From an uncultured Flavobacteriaceae bacterium (lineage in GTDB: Bacteria; Bacteroidota; Bacteroidia; Flavobacteriales; Flavobacteriaceae), in assembly GCA_943788165.1 (NCBI GenBank), contig CALSPF010000001.1, positions 1 to 64,000 on the forward strand: a DNA stretch of 64,000 nucleotides, given 5' to 3'. The stretch's first letter is position 1. The number at the start of each line of letters is the position of its first letter. Below, in pieces: positions 7,830 to 16,362 of the stretch. The notes beneath the pieces are model-generated. The model worked only from the letters and a program-made list of their open reading frames with translations, did not search any database and was not told the origin of the DNA. Made by a program: the position numbers and the translations under genes.

Positions 7830-7998
7830 GCTCCCCCTATTATTCAAAGTTGCAGCATAACTTCTTCTATTGACGATCCACTCGCCTTGGACGATATCCG
7901 TTTCTCCTTCATTAAGAATATTAAGGTATCGTTTTAAACCTCCTTTAATTTTGAAGGAAGTGGATTGATGAAATCGTTGGTTTCTAATTTGTAGTTAA
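7830..7998 (-). repeat. Imperfect direct repeat A, copy 2
   Basis: Second copy of the 169-base element at 6512-6680, same orientation. Its coding-like minus-strand frame is disrupted by a one-base shift near the middle relative to copy 1, so it is at best a gene remnant. The CDF-like transporter gene lies about 80 bases beyond. Confidence 0.75.
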
Positions 7999-8080
7999 CG
8001 GTCTTTGTAAATAAACACAAACCTATCGGAAAACCTTTGCTAGCTAAATTTTATGGACGTTATTGTAAGTAGTGCTTCGT

Positions 8081-8875
8081 TTACTTGCTCAATTTCAGTA
8101 TTCGAAATGCACCTTGAATTACCAACACAAAAACGATTGTTCCTATAATCAAGTCAGGTTTATTGGAACTCAACCAATTTACCAAAATTCCTGCGAATAT
8201 TACTCCTAAATTGATAATCACGTCATTCGAGGTGAAAATCATACTTGCTTTCATATGTGCTTCTTCTTTGCTCTTTGACTTTTGCAAAATATAAAGACAA
8301 AATCCGTTTGCTATAAGTGCAAAAATCGAAACGATAATCATTGTCGAAAAATTGGGGAGTTTCTCGTCTCCGAAAAATCTTCTTAATACTTCTAAAAATC
8401 CAATAATCGCAAGTGTTATTTGAAAATATCCAGCAAGTTTTGCTATCCGTTTTTTCTTAATTAAAGTTCCCCCTACGGCAAACAAACTAATTCCGTAAAC
8501 GAAACTGTCGGCAAGCATATCTAAACTGTCGGCAACAAGTCCCATTGACTTAGAGATAATTCCTGTTGTTATTTCAATTATGAAAAACGTAAAATTTATA
8601 GCAAGTACAGACCAAAGTAGTTTTTTTTGGTTTGAATTTTCTTTAAATTCTGTTTGGTCAGTTTGTTCGGTCGAGATTTTCTTTCCGCCTAAATTTAGTT
8701 CGATAACAGACTTTTCGATTTGGTGAATTTCTCCGCAGTGAAAAACAGTCAATTTTCGGTTGAGAATATCAAATTCTAAATTTGCAATACTTGAGATCCC
8801 GTCTAATTTCATTCGGATTAGATTTTCCTCTGATGGACAGTCCATTTTGGTGATTTCAAATATTGTTTTTTTCAT
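8081..8875 (-). CDS. CDF-like cation transporter with N-terminal metal-binding-like domain
   Basis: A 264-residue protein. Residues 1-70 resemble a heavy-metal-associated fold (TKMDCPSEENLIRMKL in place of the usual CxxC loop). After a polar linker, residues 85-260 hold six membrane segments of the cation diffusion facilitator type. DSLDMLADSF (near residue 117-126) is the TM2 metal site, and NDVIINLG near 218 is the TM5 counterpart, lacking the second His/Asp set of classical CDFs. There is no C-terminal cytoplasmic domain. Likely export of a divalent metal, substrate unknown. It follows repeat A2 and may be part of the same acquired patch. Confidence 0.82.
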   Translation of the reverse strand: MKKTIFEITKMDCPSEENLIRMKLDGISSIANLEFDILNRKLTVFHCGEIHQIEKSVIELNLGGKKISTEQTDQTEFKENSNQKKLLWSVLAINFTFFIIEITTGIISKSMGLVADSLDMLADSFVYGISLFAVGGTLIKKKRIAKLAGYFQITLAIIGFLEVLRRFFGDEKLPNFSTMIIVSIFALIANGFCLYILQKSKSKEEAHMKASMIFTSNDVIINLGVIFAGILVNWLSSNKPDLIIGTIVFVLVIQGAFRILKLSK

Positions 8876-8903
8876 TCGATTTGTTTGTTTTTAGACGATA
8901 AAA

Positions 8904-9605
8904 TTAATTTGAAACTTTTATGGTAACGTTAGAAGAATTAAAGTCAAGTTCATCGATATGCCCCAATACTTGACGATCGTCGGAAATAAAGTGCGCATGG
9001 AAAAAACTATCATGATGGGTGAAAACAGCCTTATGATGGCGAGAAAAGAAACCAATTAAAGATCCGCTAATACCATTCAACTCATATTGAGTTAATCCTT
9101 GGTGAGCTTCATCTGGTGATGACACTTGATTACCCTCAGGTAAATTAACACTATGAAGTTTCATTTTATTAAAAATCCCATCAATACGTATCAACAAAGG
9201 TTGGTCATAATTTTTATAAACTGAATCAATCTGTTCTTCTATTTCTTTTAGCGAGTAATTATCAAGAGTAAATTCAACAACTTTTAAATCACTATTTGTG
9301 CTGTATACAAAAAAGGGAGCCCTGACTGAGGGGGTTTTAGTTACCTGATGAGAAACACTGTCAATAACCTTCGATACAAATGTTTGTCCTTCAAATACTA
9401 CTATTTCTCCTTTCAAAAACTCAATAGGTCCTAATCCATAGGTTTCCTTGTTATTTAATGAATCTGTTGCAATCTTACCTTTTAAATCTCCTTTCCACAT
9501 CACATCTCTCATTTCACCAACAACCTTTATAGAGGAAGTTTTAGTCGATTTAGTACATGAGACAAACAGAAGCACGCAAAAGATGTAAATAATATTTTTT
9601 AACAT
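8904..9605 (-). CDS. Alpha-acetolactate decarboxylase, predicted lipoprotein
   Basis: The enzyme converts acetolactate to acetoin. The 233-residue product has GIFNKMKLHSVNLP, a SGSLIGFFS stretch and the zinc site FHAHFISDDRQVLGHI, where His203, His205 and His216 have the spacing of the characterised Bacillus enzyme. The N-terminus MLKNIIYIFCVLLFVSC is a lipoprotein signal, so this copy is probably exported and lipid-anchored, which is unusual for a fermentative cytoplasmic enzyme. No acetolactate synthase or acetoin regulator lies nearby. An in-frame ATG five codons upstream (9620) is possible; 9605 gives the better signal peptide and avoids the terminator. Confidence 0.88.
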   Translation of the reverse strand: MLKNIIYIFCVLLFVSCTKSTKTSSIKVVGEMRDVMWKGDLKGKIATDSLNNKETYGLGPIEFLKGEIVVFEGQTFVSKVIDSVSHQVTKTPSVRAPFFVYSTNSDLKVVEFTLDNYSLKEIEEQIDSVYKNYDQPLLIRIDGIFNKMKLHSVNLPEGNQVSSPDEAHQGLTQYELNGISGSLIGFFSRHHKAVFTHHDSFFHAHFISDDRQVLGHIDELDFNSSNVTIKVSN

Positions 9606-9618
9606 GCTGTAAAAATAC

Positions 9619-9652
9619 AAAAACGGCTACACTATAAAAGTATAACCGTTTT
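9619..9652 (-). terminator. Terminator downstream of tRNA-Asn
   Basis: Inverted repeat AAAACGG (9620-9626) / CCGTTTT (9646-9652) with further partial pairing inside. On the minus strand the stem runs into T residues. It lies 15 bases past the tRNA 3' end and just before the acetolactate decarboxylase start. Confidence 0.6.
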
Positions 9653-9666
9653 ATCATTATAAGTAG

Positions 9667-9740
9667 CTCCTCCTCTTAGGCTCGAACTAAGGACCCTCTG
9701 ATTAACAGTCAGATGCTCTAACCAACTGAGCTAAGGAGGA
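9667..9740 (-). tRNA. tRNA-Asn (anticodon GTT)
   Basis: The 74-base cloverleaf on the minus strand begins TCCTCCTTAGCTCAGTTGG and ends AGGAGGA plus discriminator G. The 7-bp acceptor stem is perfect. The anticodon loop CTGTTAA carries GTT, reading Asn codons, and the T arm shows GTTCGAGC. No CCA is encoded. Its terminator follows. tRNA genes are common integration sites; I see no integrase beside it. Confidence 0.96.
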
Positions 9741-9803
9741 GTGTTAATTGGATGGCAAATATAAATGAAAATCCTATTTCCCCAAACACCTTTTGTTATT
9801 TTT

Positions 9804-10241
9804 TTAGCTATTTATTGCCGCGACTTCTTCTTCAACTACAACTTCTTCAAATTCAGCGACTTCTTCGTCCCATTCAAAAGCACTGTCCACCTTAAGTGTG
9901 TTGGGATCGTATTTTATCTCTAAGTACTTAAGGCGTTTGTGATTTTCTACTTTTACTTGTACAATAAAAGTGTGGGAATGATGGCGGTCATATGGGCTAA
10001 TAAAGGTTTCATAACTATCCCAGATGATGTTCCGTGTGAATTCAACATTGATGTATTTTTCTTCAATAAAAAAGCGAATTTTCTTATTGATTTCTCTATC
10101 ATTAATAGGGACAATTTCGCCATCAGGGTTTTCTTTTAAACCCTCGTGTTGAGTAACAAAATCTCCAATGGTAACGCGTTTGTCTTGTGCTGTTACAACA
10201 AAACTAAACAGGGCAAAGCTTAAGATGAATATCTTTTTCAT
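9804..10241 (-). CDS. Secreted protein of unknown function
   Basis: A 145-residue protein with a signal peptide (MKKIFILSFALFSFVVTAQ, cleavage before DKR). The mature part is mostly polar, with HHSHTFIVQVKVENHKRLKYLEIKYDP forming likely beta strands. The C-terminal 25 residues are strongly acidic and Val/Glu-rich (EEVAEFEEVVVEEEVAA). I recognise no domain. It precedes rseP's terminating end by about 80 bases on the same strand but has its own spacing and is probably an independent unit. Confidence 0.72.
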   Translation of the reverse strand: MKKIFILSFALFSFVVTAQDKRVTIGDFVTQHEGLKENPDGEIVPINDREINKKIRFFIEEKYINVEFTRNIIWDSYETFISPYDRHHSHTFIVQVKVENHKRLKYLEIKYDPNTLKVDSAFEWDEEVAEFEEVVVEEEVAAINS

Positions 10242-10323
10242 ATGTATAAATTTAGTGTCTTAACCTCAAAGATAAAAAAACAGGAACGGCTGAGCTCAAG
10301 CTTTTCTGAAAAATTGCGTTTGA

Positions 10324-11643
10324 CTAGGTAAACAACCAGCGGTAAACATCATTTCCATTGGCAAACAACACCAAAGCGATAAGGAGGAAGAAGCCAAACA
10401 TTTGCGCATATTCCATGAATTTATCGTTGGGTTTGCGTCCGCTAATCATTTCGTAAAGCAAAAACATTACATGCCCTCCATCCAACGCTGGAATCGGTAA
10501 AATATTCATGAACGCTAAAATAATCGAAATTAAGGCTGTGCTACTCCAGAAACCTTTCCAGTCCCATTGAGCAGGAAATAAACTTCCAATGGCTGCAAAA
10601 CCACCTACTTGGGTAGCGCCTTTTTTGGTAAAGATATATTTGAATTGCACCACATAGTCATGCAATGTCCAGTACCCAAAATCAAAGCCTTCAGTAATGC
10701 TTTGTCCTAAGCCTAAATCGACATGGGTGGTGGCGATATTTAATTCTGGTTTAACAATAAAACCCAAAACGGCGTTCTCGGTTGGGACAACAGTAAATTC
10801 TAGTGCTCTGTCTCGTCGAAGTACAGAGAAGACAATGCTATCCTTAGAACGCAATTCTTCGCTTTTTAAATCATCGAGAGAATTGATGGTATTTCCATCA
10901 TAAGAAATCAATTGATCGCCCACTTCAATTCCTGCTATTTCTACAGGGTTTCCAGGGTATAAGCTGTCAACAAAAATGGTTCCTCTAGGCGTCAACGGGA
11001 ACATGTCTCCGCTTTCAAACATGGTAGAACCAAAGTCTTCTGGAATGTTTAATACTTCGCGCTGGCCGTCGGCATGTAGCACTTCTATGCTGTTTGGACT
11101 GCGTAAAAACAAATGACGGTTAATGTCCAGGACATACTCCATGGGTTCTCCATCGACCGTTAAAATCTGGTCTCCATTTTGAAATCCAATGGTTTGTGCA
11201 ATGGGAGCAGCATTGAGTCCATTAGGAACAGCCTCTGTTGGGAGCACTTCTTTCCCCCAAACAAAGAGAATCATCATGTAGATCAAAAAACCGAGAATAA
11301 TATTCACGGTAACTCCACCCAGCATAATGATCAAACGCTGCCAAGCCGGTTTGGAGCGAAATTCCCACGGCTGGGGAGCCTGCTTCATTTGTTCGGTGTC
11401 CATGCTTTCATCAATCATTCCTGAAATTTTAACATAACCACCCAAGGGCAACCAACCAATTCCGTATTCGGTTTCGCCAATTTTCTTTTTAAAAAGCGCA
11501 AAATTCACATCGAAAAAAAGATAAAATTTCTCTACCCTAGTTTTGAATAATTTTGCGGGAATAAAATGCCCAAGCTCGTGTAAAACGACCAATATTGATA
11601 AACTTAATAATAACTGAATGCCTTTGATTAAAGCTGGATCCAT
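10324..11643 (-). CDS. rseP: RIP metalloprotease RseP (site-2 protease family)
   Basis: A membrane zinc protease that cleaves within the bilayer, releasing anti-sigma factors or clearing signal peptides. The 439-residue protein has HELGH at residues 22-26 in the first membrane helix. Two PDZ-like regions follow in the middle (including GFQNGDQILTVDGEPM and GIEVGDQLISYDGN). NILPIPALDGGHVMFLLYE near 383-401 carries the second metal-ligand Asp of the LDG motif. Four membrane segments are evident. It is the standard flavobacterial length. The SCO1-like gene is divergent upstream. No sigma or anti-sigma gene is adjacent. Confidence 0.95.
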   Translation of the reverse strand: MDPALIKGIQLLLSLSILVVLHELGHFIPAKLFKTRVEKFYLFFDVNFALFKKKIGETEYGIGWLPLGGYVKISGMIDESMDTEQMKQAPQPWEFRSKPAWQRLIIMLGGVTVNIILGFLIYMMILFVWGKEVLPTEAVPNGLNAAPIAQTIGFQNGDQILTVDGEPMEYVLDINRHLFLRSPNSIEVLHADGQREVLNIPEDFGSTMFESGDMFPLTPRGTIFVDSLYPGNPVEIAGIEVGDQLISYDGNTINSLDDLKSEELRSKDSIVFSVLRRDRALEFTVVPTENAVLGFIVKPELNIATTHVDLGLGQSITEGFDFGYWTLHDYVVQFKYIFTKKGATQVGGFAAIGSLFPAQWDWKGFWSSTALISIILAFMNILPIPALDGGHVMFLLYEMISGRKPNDKFMEYAQMFGFFLLIALVLFANGNDVYRWLFT

Positions 11644-11714
11644 AGGGGGGAGGTTTTTTCAATGAAGCCCAAAAATAAGAATTTCCATGGGTACCGTCCT
11701 TGCCTTGTTGCATT

Positions 11715-11722
11715 TATCTTTG
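11715..11722 (+). promoter_or_regulatory. -7 promoter box for the SCO1-like gene
   Basis: TATCTTTG matches the Bacteroidota -7 consensus TAnnTTTG and lies 58 bases before the chosen ATG at 11781. No convincing -33 TTTG is at the ideal spacing. Confidence 0.45.
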
Positions 11723-11780
11723 TTTTAACAATTCGTTCGCACAAAAAAACCCCAAAAAAGAACGTATTTTTGTTGTAGCT

Positions 11781-12455
11781 ATGGAACACTTTTTTACCCG
11801 TTACAAAACCTTTCTATTGTTTTTTTCCGGACTCTCGGCTATTATCTTGTACCTATTTTTCAACGCCTTAAAGCCTCGGAAAATCCTCCCCATTTATCAA
11901 CCAGCAGAGGTTAGCTTTGAATTGGTAGACAGTAGTTTACAGCACATTAAGAAGTACCATAAGATTGCCGATTTCAAACTGACCAATCAAAACGGTCAAA
12001 GCATTAGTCAGCGCGATTATGAAAACAGAATCTATATTGCCGATTTCTTTTTCACAACTTGTCCTTCCATTTGTCCCATCATGACCGATAATATGGTAGA
12101 TATTCAGCAGTATATTATGGATGACGAAAACATATATTTATTGTCCTTCAGTGTTACTCCAGCAATTGATTCGGTGCCACAATTAAAAAAATATGCGCTC
12201 GAAAAAGGGGTAATTGATGCAAAATGGAATTTACTTACTGGCAATAAAAAAGAAATTTATACCCTTGCGCGCAAATCCTATTTTGTGGTGAAAGAAGATG
12301 GTGACGGTGGTCCCCACGACATGATCCATACCGAAAACTTTGTTCTTGTTGACCCCGACAAACGCATCCGCGGTTATTATGATGGCACAAGCGGAACAGC
12401 CATGGATAGTCTAAAGCTGGATCTTGTTACACTGAAAGAAGAATACGGATTTTAA
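11781..12455 (+). CDS. SCO1/SenC family copper-handling protein
   Basis: SCO proteins are membrane-tethered thioredoxin-fold factors that help assemble the copper site of cytochrome c oxidase. The 224-residue protein has one N-terminal membrane anchor (residues 11-30), then a periplasmic domain with FFFTTCPSICPIMT, in which the CxxxC pair binds copper. The third ligand is the conserved His in DMIHTENF near the C-terminus. All three ligands are present. The frame continues upstream to 11700, but that extension overlaps a -7 promoter box at 11715-11722, so the ATG at 11781 is preferred. Oxidase genes are not in the window. Confidence 0.93.
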   Translation: MEHFFTRYKTFLLFFSGLSAIILYLFFNALKPRKILPIYQPAEVSFELVDSSLQHIKKYHKIADFKLTNQNGQSISQRDYENRIYIADFFFTTCPSICPIMTDNMVDIQQYIMDDENIYLLSFSVTPAIDSVPQLKKYALEKGVIDAKWNLLTGNKKEIYTLARKSYFVVKEDGDGGPHDMIHTENFVLVDPDKRIRGYYDGTSGTAMDSLKLDLVTLKEEYGF

Positions 12456-12479
12456 TCAAAAAAATATAATTCCCCTTAA

Positions 12480-12511
12480 TTTGCGAAGGGTGGCTTTTTC
12501 CGTTACTTTTG
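12480..12511 (+). promoter_or_regulatory. Promoter of the feo operon
   Basis: TTTG (12480-12483), a 20-base spacer and TACTTTTG (12504-12511) match the Bacteroidota consensus TTTG-N19-21-TAnnTTTG in all specified positions. feoA starts 23 bases downstream. I see no clear Fur-box-like palindrome over it. Confidence 0.7.
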
Positions 12512-12534
12512 CTTCTTTAAACTCATTCTAAATA

Positions 12535-12762
12535 ATGATCACCTTAGATCAGATCGAAAAAAATCAGCGTGGAAGAATTGTATCGATCGATACCGATTTG
12601 CTTCCGTTGAAACTGATTGAAATGGGTTGTTTACCCGGAAACGAAGTTAACCTAGAGCAGCTCGCTCCGTTAAAAGACCCCATGTATTTGGTTATTGATG
12701 GCTGCCACTTGGCCATTCGAAAAGAAACGGCCCAACACATAACCATAGATTTGATCGCATGA
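12535..12762 (+). CDS. feoA: Ferrous iron transport protein A
   Basis: A 75-residue SH3-like FeoA domain protein that works with FeoB in ferrous iron uptake. RGRIVSIDTDLLPLKLIEMGCLPGNEVNL (over residues 12-41) is the FeoA signature, and the C-terminal DGCHLAIRKETAQHITI strand is typical. It overlaps feoB by four bases (ATGA), so the two are translationally coupled. The gene is driven by the consensus promoter at 12480-12511. Confidence 0.94.
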   Translation: MITLDQIEKNQRGRIVSIDTDLLPLKLIEMGCLPGNEVNLEQLAPLKDPMYLVIDGCHLAIRKETAQHITIDLIA

Positions 12763-14855
12763 GTACTAACCTAAATGTAGCGCTCATTGGAAATCCCAAT
12801 ACCGGGAAGACATCGGTGTTTAATGCGTTAACGGGTTTGAATCAAAAGGTGGGAAATTATCCAGGCATTACTGTTGAAAAGAAACAAGGAACTTGTCGTT
12901 TAAACCGAACGACCAAAGCACATATAATAGATCTTCCGGGGACCTACAGCCTCAATGCATCTTCGATGGATGAGAGTGTGGTGATAGAACTCTTGCTCAA
13001 CAAGAACGATAAAGACTATCCAGATGTGGCGGTGGTGATTTCGGATATTGAAAACCTGAAGCGCAACCTCTTGTTGTTCACCCAAATCAAGGATTTAGAA
13101 ATTCCTACCCTCTTGGTCATCAATATGTCCGACCGCATGAAACGCAAAGGTATTTCGCTAGATATTGCCCTGCTGGAAGAAAAATTAAAAACTAAAATCG
13201 CCTTAATTAGTACCCGTGAGAACACCGGGATCGATCAATTAAAAACCTTCCTTCTCGACTATCGTTTGTTGTCTAAAGAAAGCATTACAGATATTCATGC
13301 AATCGATAAAGATTATTTCCAGAACTTAGAAAAAGTTTTCCCAAATCAATCCTTGTATAAACTCTGGTTGGTAATTACCCAAGATGTTAATTTCGCCAGG
13401 CTGGAACGGAAGAAAGTTGAAGATGCTACGGCCTATAAAACCCAGTCCGAATCGCATTTAAAACGACTGCAACAAAAGGAAACCATCAAGCGTTATCAGG
13501 TCATTAATAATGCCCTCAAAGAAACCTACGCCGTCGACATCAATAAAGCGACAGATATTCGTTCGAAACTAGATCGCGTTTTGATCCATCGTTTTTGGGG
13601 ATACATTATTTTCTTTATGATTCTACTCACCATTTTCCAAGTCATTTTTGAATGGAGTAGTATTCCCATGGATTTTATCGACGAATCCTTCACCAAGCTA
13701 AGCGAGTTGACCAAAGACAAACTACCGCCAGGATTGTTCACCAATTTACTGGCAGAGGGAATCATTTCTGGTTTGGGAGGGATTGTTATTTTTATTCCAC
13801 AAATCGCCTTTCTTTTTCTTTTCATTGCCGTCTTGGAAGAAACAGGCTACATGAGTAGGGTGGTCTTTCTAATGGACCGCGGATTACGCAAATACGGTTT
13901 GAGTGGTAAGAGTGTTATTCCCCTCATTTCTGGAACAGCCTGTGCCATTCCTGCTGTTATGGCAACCCGAAACATTGAAAATTGGAAAGAGCGTCTCATT
14001 ACTATCTTGGTTACACCCTTTACCACCTGTTCTGCGCGTTTGCCGGTCTATCTCATTTTGATTTCACTGGTCATTCCCCAAGGAAACTTCTTAGGAATGG
14101 GGTACCAAGGATTAACCCTAATGGGACTCTATTTATTAGGCTTTGTGATGGCTCTGCTCTCAGCGGCTTTGCTCAATAAACTCTTGAAAATTCAATCCAA
14201 GACCTATTTTGTCATTGAAATGCCCAACTACAAGCTACCACTTATAAAGAATGTTGCGATCACGGTTTTTGAGAAAACGAAATCCTTTGTGGTGGAAGCG
14301 GGAAAAATCATCTTAGCCATTTCGATCTTATTGTGGTTAATGGCCTCTTTTGGCCCAGGAGAACAGTTTAATAATGCGGAAGAAATTGTGCGTGAACAAC
14401 AGGCGCCAAATCAATTGAGTGAAGAAGACTTGTCGACCAAAATCGCTTCCTACAAACTAGAACATTCTTTTATTGGGATTTTAGGAAAAAGCATTGAACC
14501 AGCCATTGCACTCCTTGGTTTTGATTGGAAAATTGGTATTGCTTTAATCAGTTCATTTGCCGCTAGAGAGGTTTTTGTGGGAACCTTGGCCACCATTTAC
14601 AGTGTTGGAAACGACCAAGAAGAAACCATTAAAAATCGAATGGCAGCCGAACGTAAGTCCAATGGAAAAGCGCTTTTTGATTTGCCAACCGGGATTTCCC
14701 TCATGCTCTTTTATGCCTTTGCATTGCAATGTATGAGCACCCTGGCGATTGTGAAAAAAGAAACCAACAGCTGGAAGTGGCCCATGATACAGTTGTTTAG
14801 TATGACGGCCATTGCCTATCTGTCTGCTTTAGTTGTTTATCAAATTCTGACCTAA
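12759..14855 (+). CDS. feoB: Ferrous iron transporter FeoB
   Basis: The inner-membrane ferrous iron permease, gated by an N-terminal G domain. Of 698 residues, G1 is GNPNTGKTS (11-19), G3 is DLPG (58-61) and G4 is NMSD near 123. A helical spacer follows, then two Gate domains with LEETGYMSRVVFLMDR and SAREVFVG-type repeats (AAREVFVGTLA near 605). About ten membrane segments are visible. The length is normal for the single-chain form. It overlaps feoA (4 bases) and the next microprotein gene (stop and start share one base), indicating a coupled three-gene operon. Confidence 0.97.
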   Translation: MSTNLNVALIGNPNTGKTSVFNALTGLNQKVGNYPGITVEKKQGTCRLNRTTKAHIIDLPGTYSLNASSMDESVVIELLLNKNDKDYPDVAVVISDIENLKRNLLLFTQIKDLEIPTLLVINMSDRMKRKGISLDIALLEEKLKTKIALISTRENTGIDQLKTFLLDYRLLSKESITDIHAIDKDYFQNLEKVFPNQSLYKLWLVITQDVNFARLERKKVEDATAYKTQSESHLKRLQQKETIKRYQVINNALKETYAVDINKATDIRSKLDRVLIHRFWGYIIFFMILLTIFQVIFEWSSIPMDFIDESFTKLSELTKDKLPPGLFTNLLAEGIISGLGGIVIFIPQIAFLFLFIAVLEETGYMSRVVFLMDRGLRKYGLSGKSVIPLISGTACAIPAVMATRNIENWKERLITILVTPFTTCSARLPVYLILISLVIPQGNFLGMGYQGLTLMGLYLLGFVMALLSAALLNKLLKIQSKTYFVIEMPNYKLPLIKNVAITVFEKTKSFVVEAGKIILAISILLWLMASFGPGEQFNNAEEIVREQQAPNQLSEEDLSTKIASYKLEHSFIGILGKSIEPAIALLGFDWKIGIALISSFAAREVFVGTLATIYSVGNDQEETIKNRMAAERKSNGKALFDLPTGISLMLFYAFALQCMSTLAIVKKETNSWKWPMIQLFSMTAIAYLSALVVYQILT

Positions 14856-14974
14856 TGGAAATTCTTCAAGCCTTATTGGTAGCGGGTGTGTCTGTTTGGG
14901 CAGTGCGTTTACTTTACCTAAAGTTTTTCAAGAAAAAAGATTCTGATTGTGGAACCGATTGTGGCTGCCACTAG
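14855..14974 (+). CDS. FeoB-associated Cys-rich membrane microprotein
   Basis: A 39-residue ORF starting MEILQALLVAGVSVWAVRLL. One membrane helix (residues 3-22) is followed by a basic stretch (KFFKKK) and a Cys-rich tail DCGTDCGCH. This is the architecture of FeoB-associated Cys-rich membrane proteins, thought to serve a FeoC-like role at the cytoplasmic face of FeoB. Its ATG overlaps the last A of the feoB stop, so translation is coupled. The stop TAG overlaps the convergent pepP stop in a shared CTAG (14971-14974). It is below the usual gene-calling length and easily missed. Confidence 0.88.
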   Translation: MEILQALLVAGVSVWAVRLLYLKFFKKKDSDCGTDCGCH

Positions 14975-16263
14975 CGATTCATTAAGTCCTCAATCTCCTC
15001 TACTTCAATAGGAATATTAGCCATTAGATTGACGGGCTCTCCCTCTTGTTGCACCACAACATCGTCTTCTATGCGGATACCAAAGCCTTCTTCAGGAATG
15101 TAAATACCAGGCTCAACCGTGAAGACCATATTGGCTTCCATGGGCAAATGCAGTAATCCATAATCATGGGTGTCTAAACCTATATGATGTGCAGTGCCAT
15201 GCATAAAATACTTTTTATAAGCAGGACTATTGGGGTCCTGTTGGGCAACATCGAGTTTGTCAAGGAGCCCTAACTCCAATAACTCCCTCGTTATTAACGC
15301 TCCCACTTCAACATGAAACTCTTTCCAAATAGTTCCTGGAGTAAGTAATTTTGTCGCTTCTTTTTTCACCCGTAAAACAGCCTCATAAACAGCTCTTTGA
15401 CGGTCCGTAAAACGTCCAGATACGGGGAAAGTTCGGGTAAGATCACTGCTGTAATTCCCATATTCTGCCGCCACATCCATCAAGATTAATTCGCCTGCTT
15501 TACATTGACAATTGTTTTCGGTATAATGGAGAACATTGGCATTGTTTCCCGAGGCGATGATGGGCGTATAAGCAAAACCTTTGGAACGATTTTTTAGAAA
15601 TTCATGGGCGAGTTCTGCCTCAATTTCATATTCCCACACGCCAGGCTCTATAAAGCCCAGCAAACGACGAATCCCTTTTTCTGTAATATTGCAGGCGGTT
15701 TGCATTTGTGCAATTTCTTCTGCTGCTTTTACCGAGCGTAATTGTTGTAAAATTGGATTGCTTTTGGCCACGCTGTGGGCAGGATAATCTTGTTTACATT
15801 TTGCAATAAATCGATCTTCACGGGTTTGGGTTTCTACCGCCTGTCGGTGATGTTCATTTGTGTTAAAATAAAAGCGGTCGCATTGTGTAGAAAGTTCTTG
15901 AAAAACACGGTCAAAATCACTTAACCAATACACTGTTTCTATTCCCGTTAAAGCTGTGGCTTGCGCCTTGCTAAGCTTTGCACCTTCCCAAACGGCAATA
16001 TGTGCGTTGGTCTCACGTACAAAAAGAACTTCTCTGTGTTGAGGGTCAATTGCGTTGGGGAACAAAACCAAAATACTTTCTTCTTGATCTACGCCACAGA
16101 GGTAAAAAATATCCCTGTGTTGTGCGAAGGGGAGGGTAGAATCGGCGCTAATTGGATAAATGTCATTTGAATTAAAAACAGCCAAACTGTTTCCGTTCAT
16201 TTGTGCCATAAAGCGCGATCGATTGGAACGGTAAAAAGAAGCGGAAAGAGGTTGGTAGCGCAT
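14971..16263 (-). CDS. pepP: Xaa-Pro aminopeptidase (metallopeptidase M24)
   Basis: A cytoplasmic dimanganese peptidase that removes N-terminal residues preceding proline. The 430-residue protein has an aminopeptidase P N-terminal domain followed by the pita-bread catalytic domain. The metal ligands are visible in LILMDVAAEYGNYSSDLTRTF (two Asp), HGTAHHIGLDTHD (His), VFTVEPGIYI (Glu) and IRIEDDV (Glu). I chose the ATG at 16263 (MRYQPLSASFY), where family similarity begins; the frame extends 28 codons upstream into the divergent promoter region, which is unlikely to be translated. Confidence 0.94.
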   Translation of the reverse strand: MRYQPLSASFYRSNRSRFMAQMNGNSLAVFNSNDIYPISADSTLPFAQHRDIFYLCGVDQEESILVLFPNAIDPQHREVLFVRETNAHIAVWEGAKLSKAQATALTGIETVYWLSDFDRVFQELSTQCDRFYFNTNEHHRQAVETQTREDRFIAKCKQDYPAHSVAKSNPILQQLRSVKAAEEIAQMQTACNITEKGIRRLLGFIEPGVWEYEIEAELAHEFLKNRSKGFAYTPIIASGNNANVLHYTENNCQCKAGELILMDVAAEYGNYSSDLTRTFPVSGRFTDRQRAVYEAVLRVKKEATKLLTPGTIWKEFHVEVGALITRELLELGLLDKLDVAQQDPNSPAYKKYFMHGTAHHIGLDTHDYGLLHLPMEANMVFTVEPGIYIPEEGFGIRIEDDVVVQQEGEPVNLMANIPIEVEEIEDLMNR

Positions 16264-16362
16264 AGAATTGTTTTTGATAAAAATAGGAAAAATAGCGCAT
16301 TCTAATTCTTTCAATTCGACCCATTCGAAAAAAGTTGTATTTTTCAAGTTAAAACCAAACCA

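Noticed and set aside
9667-9740. tRNA-Asn as the attachment site of an integrated element
   Set aside because: No integrase and no duplicated tRNA 3' end was found in the window; similarity of repeat A's GCTCCCCCT to the tRNA end is too short to support it.
12480-12511. Fur box over the feo promoter
   Set aside because: No convincing AT-rich 19-bp inverted repeat could be seen there.
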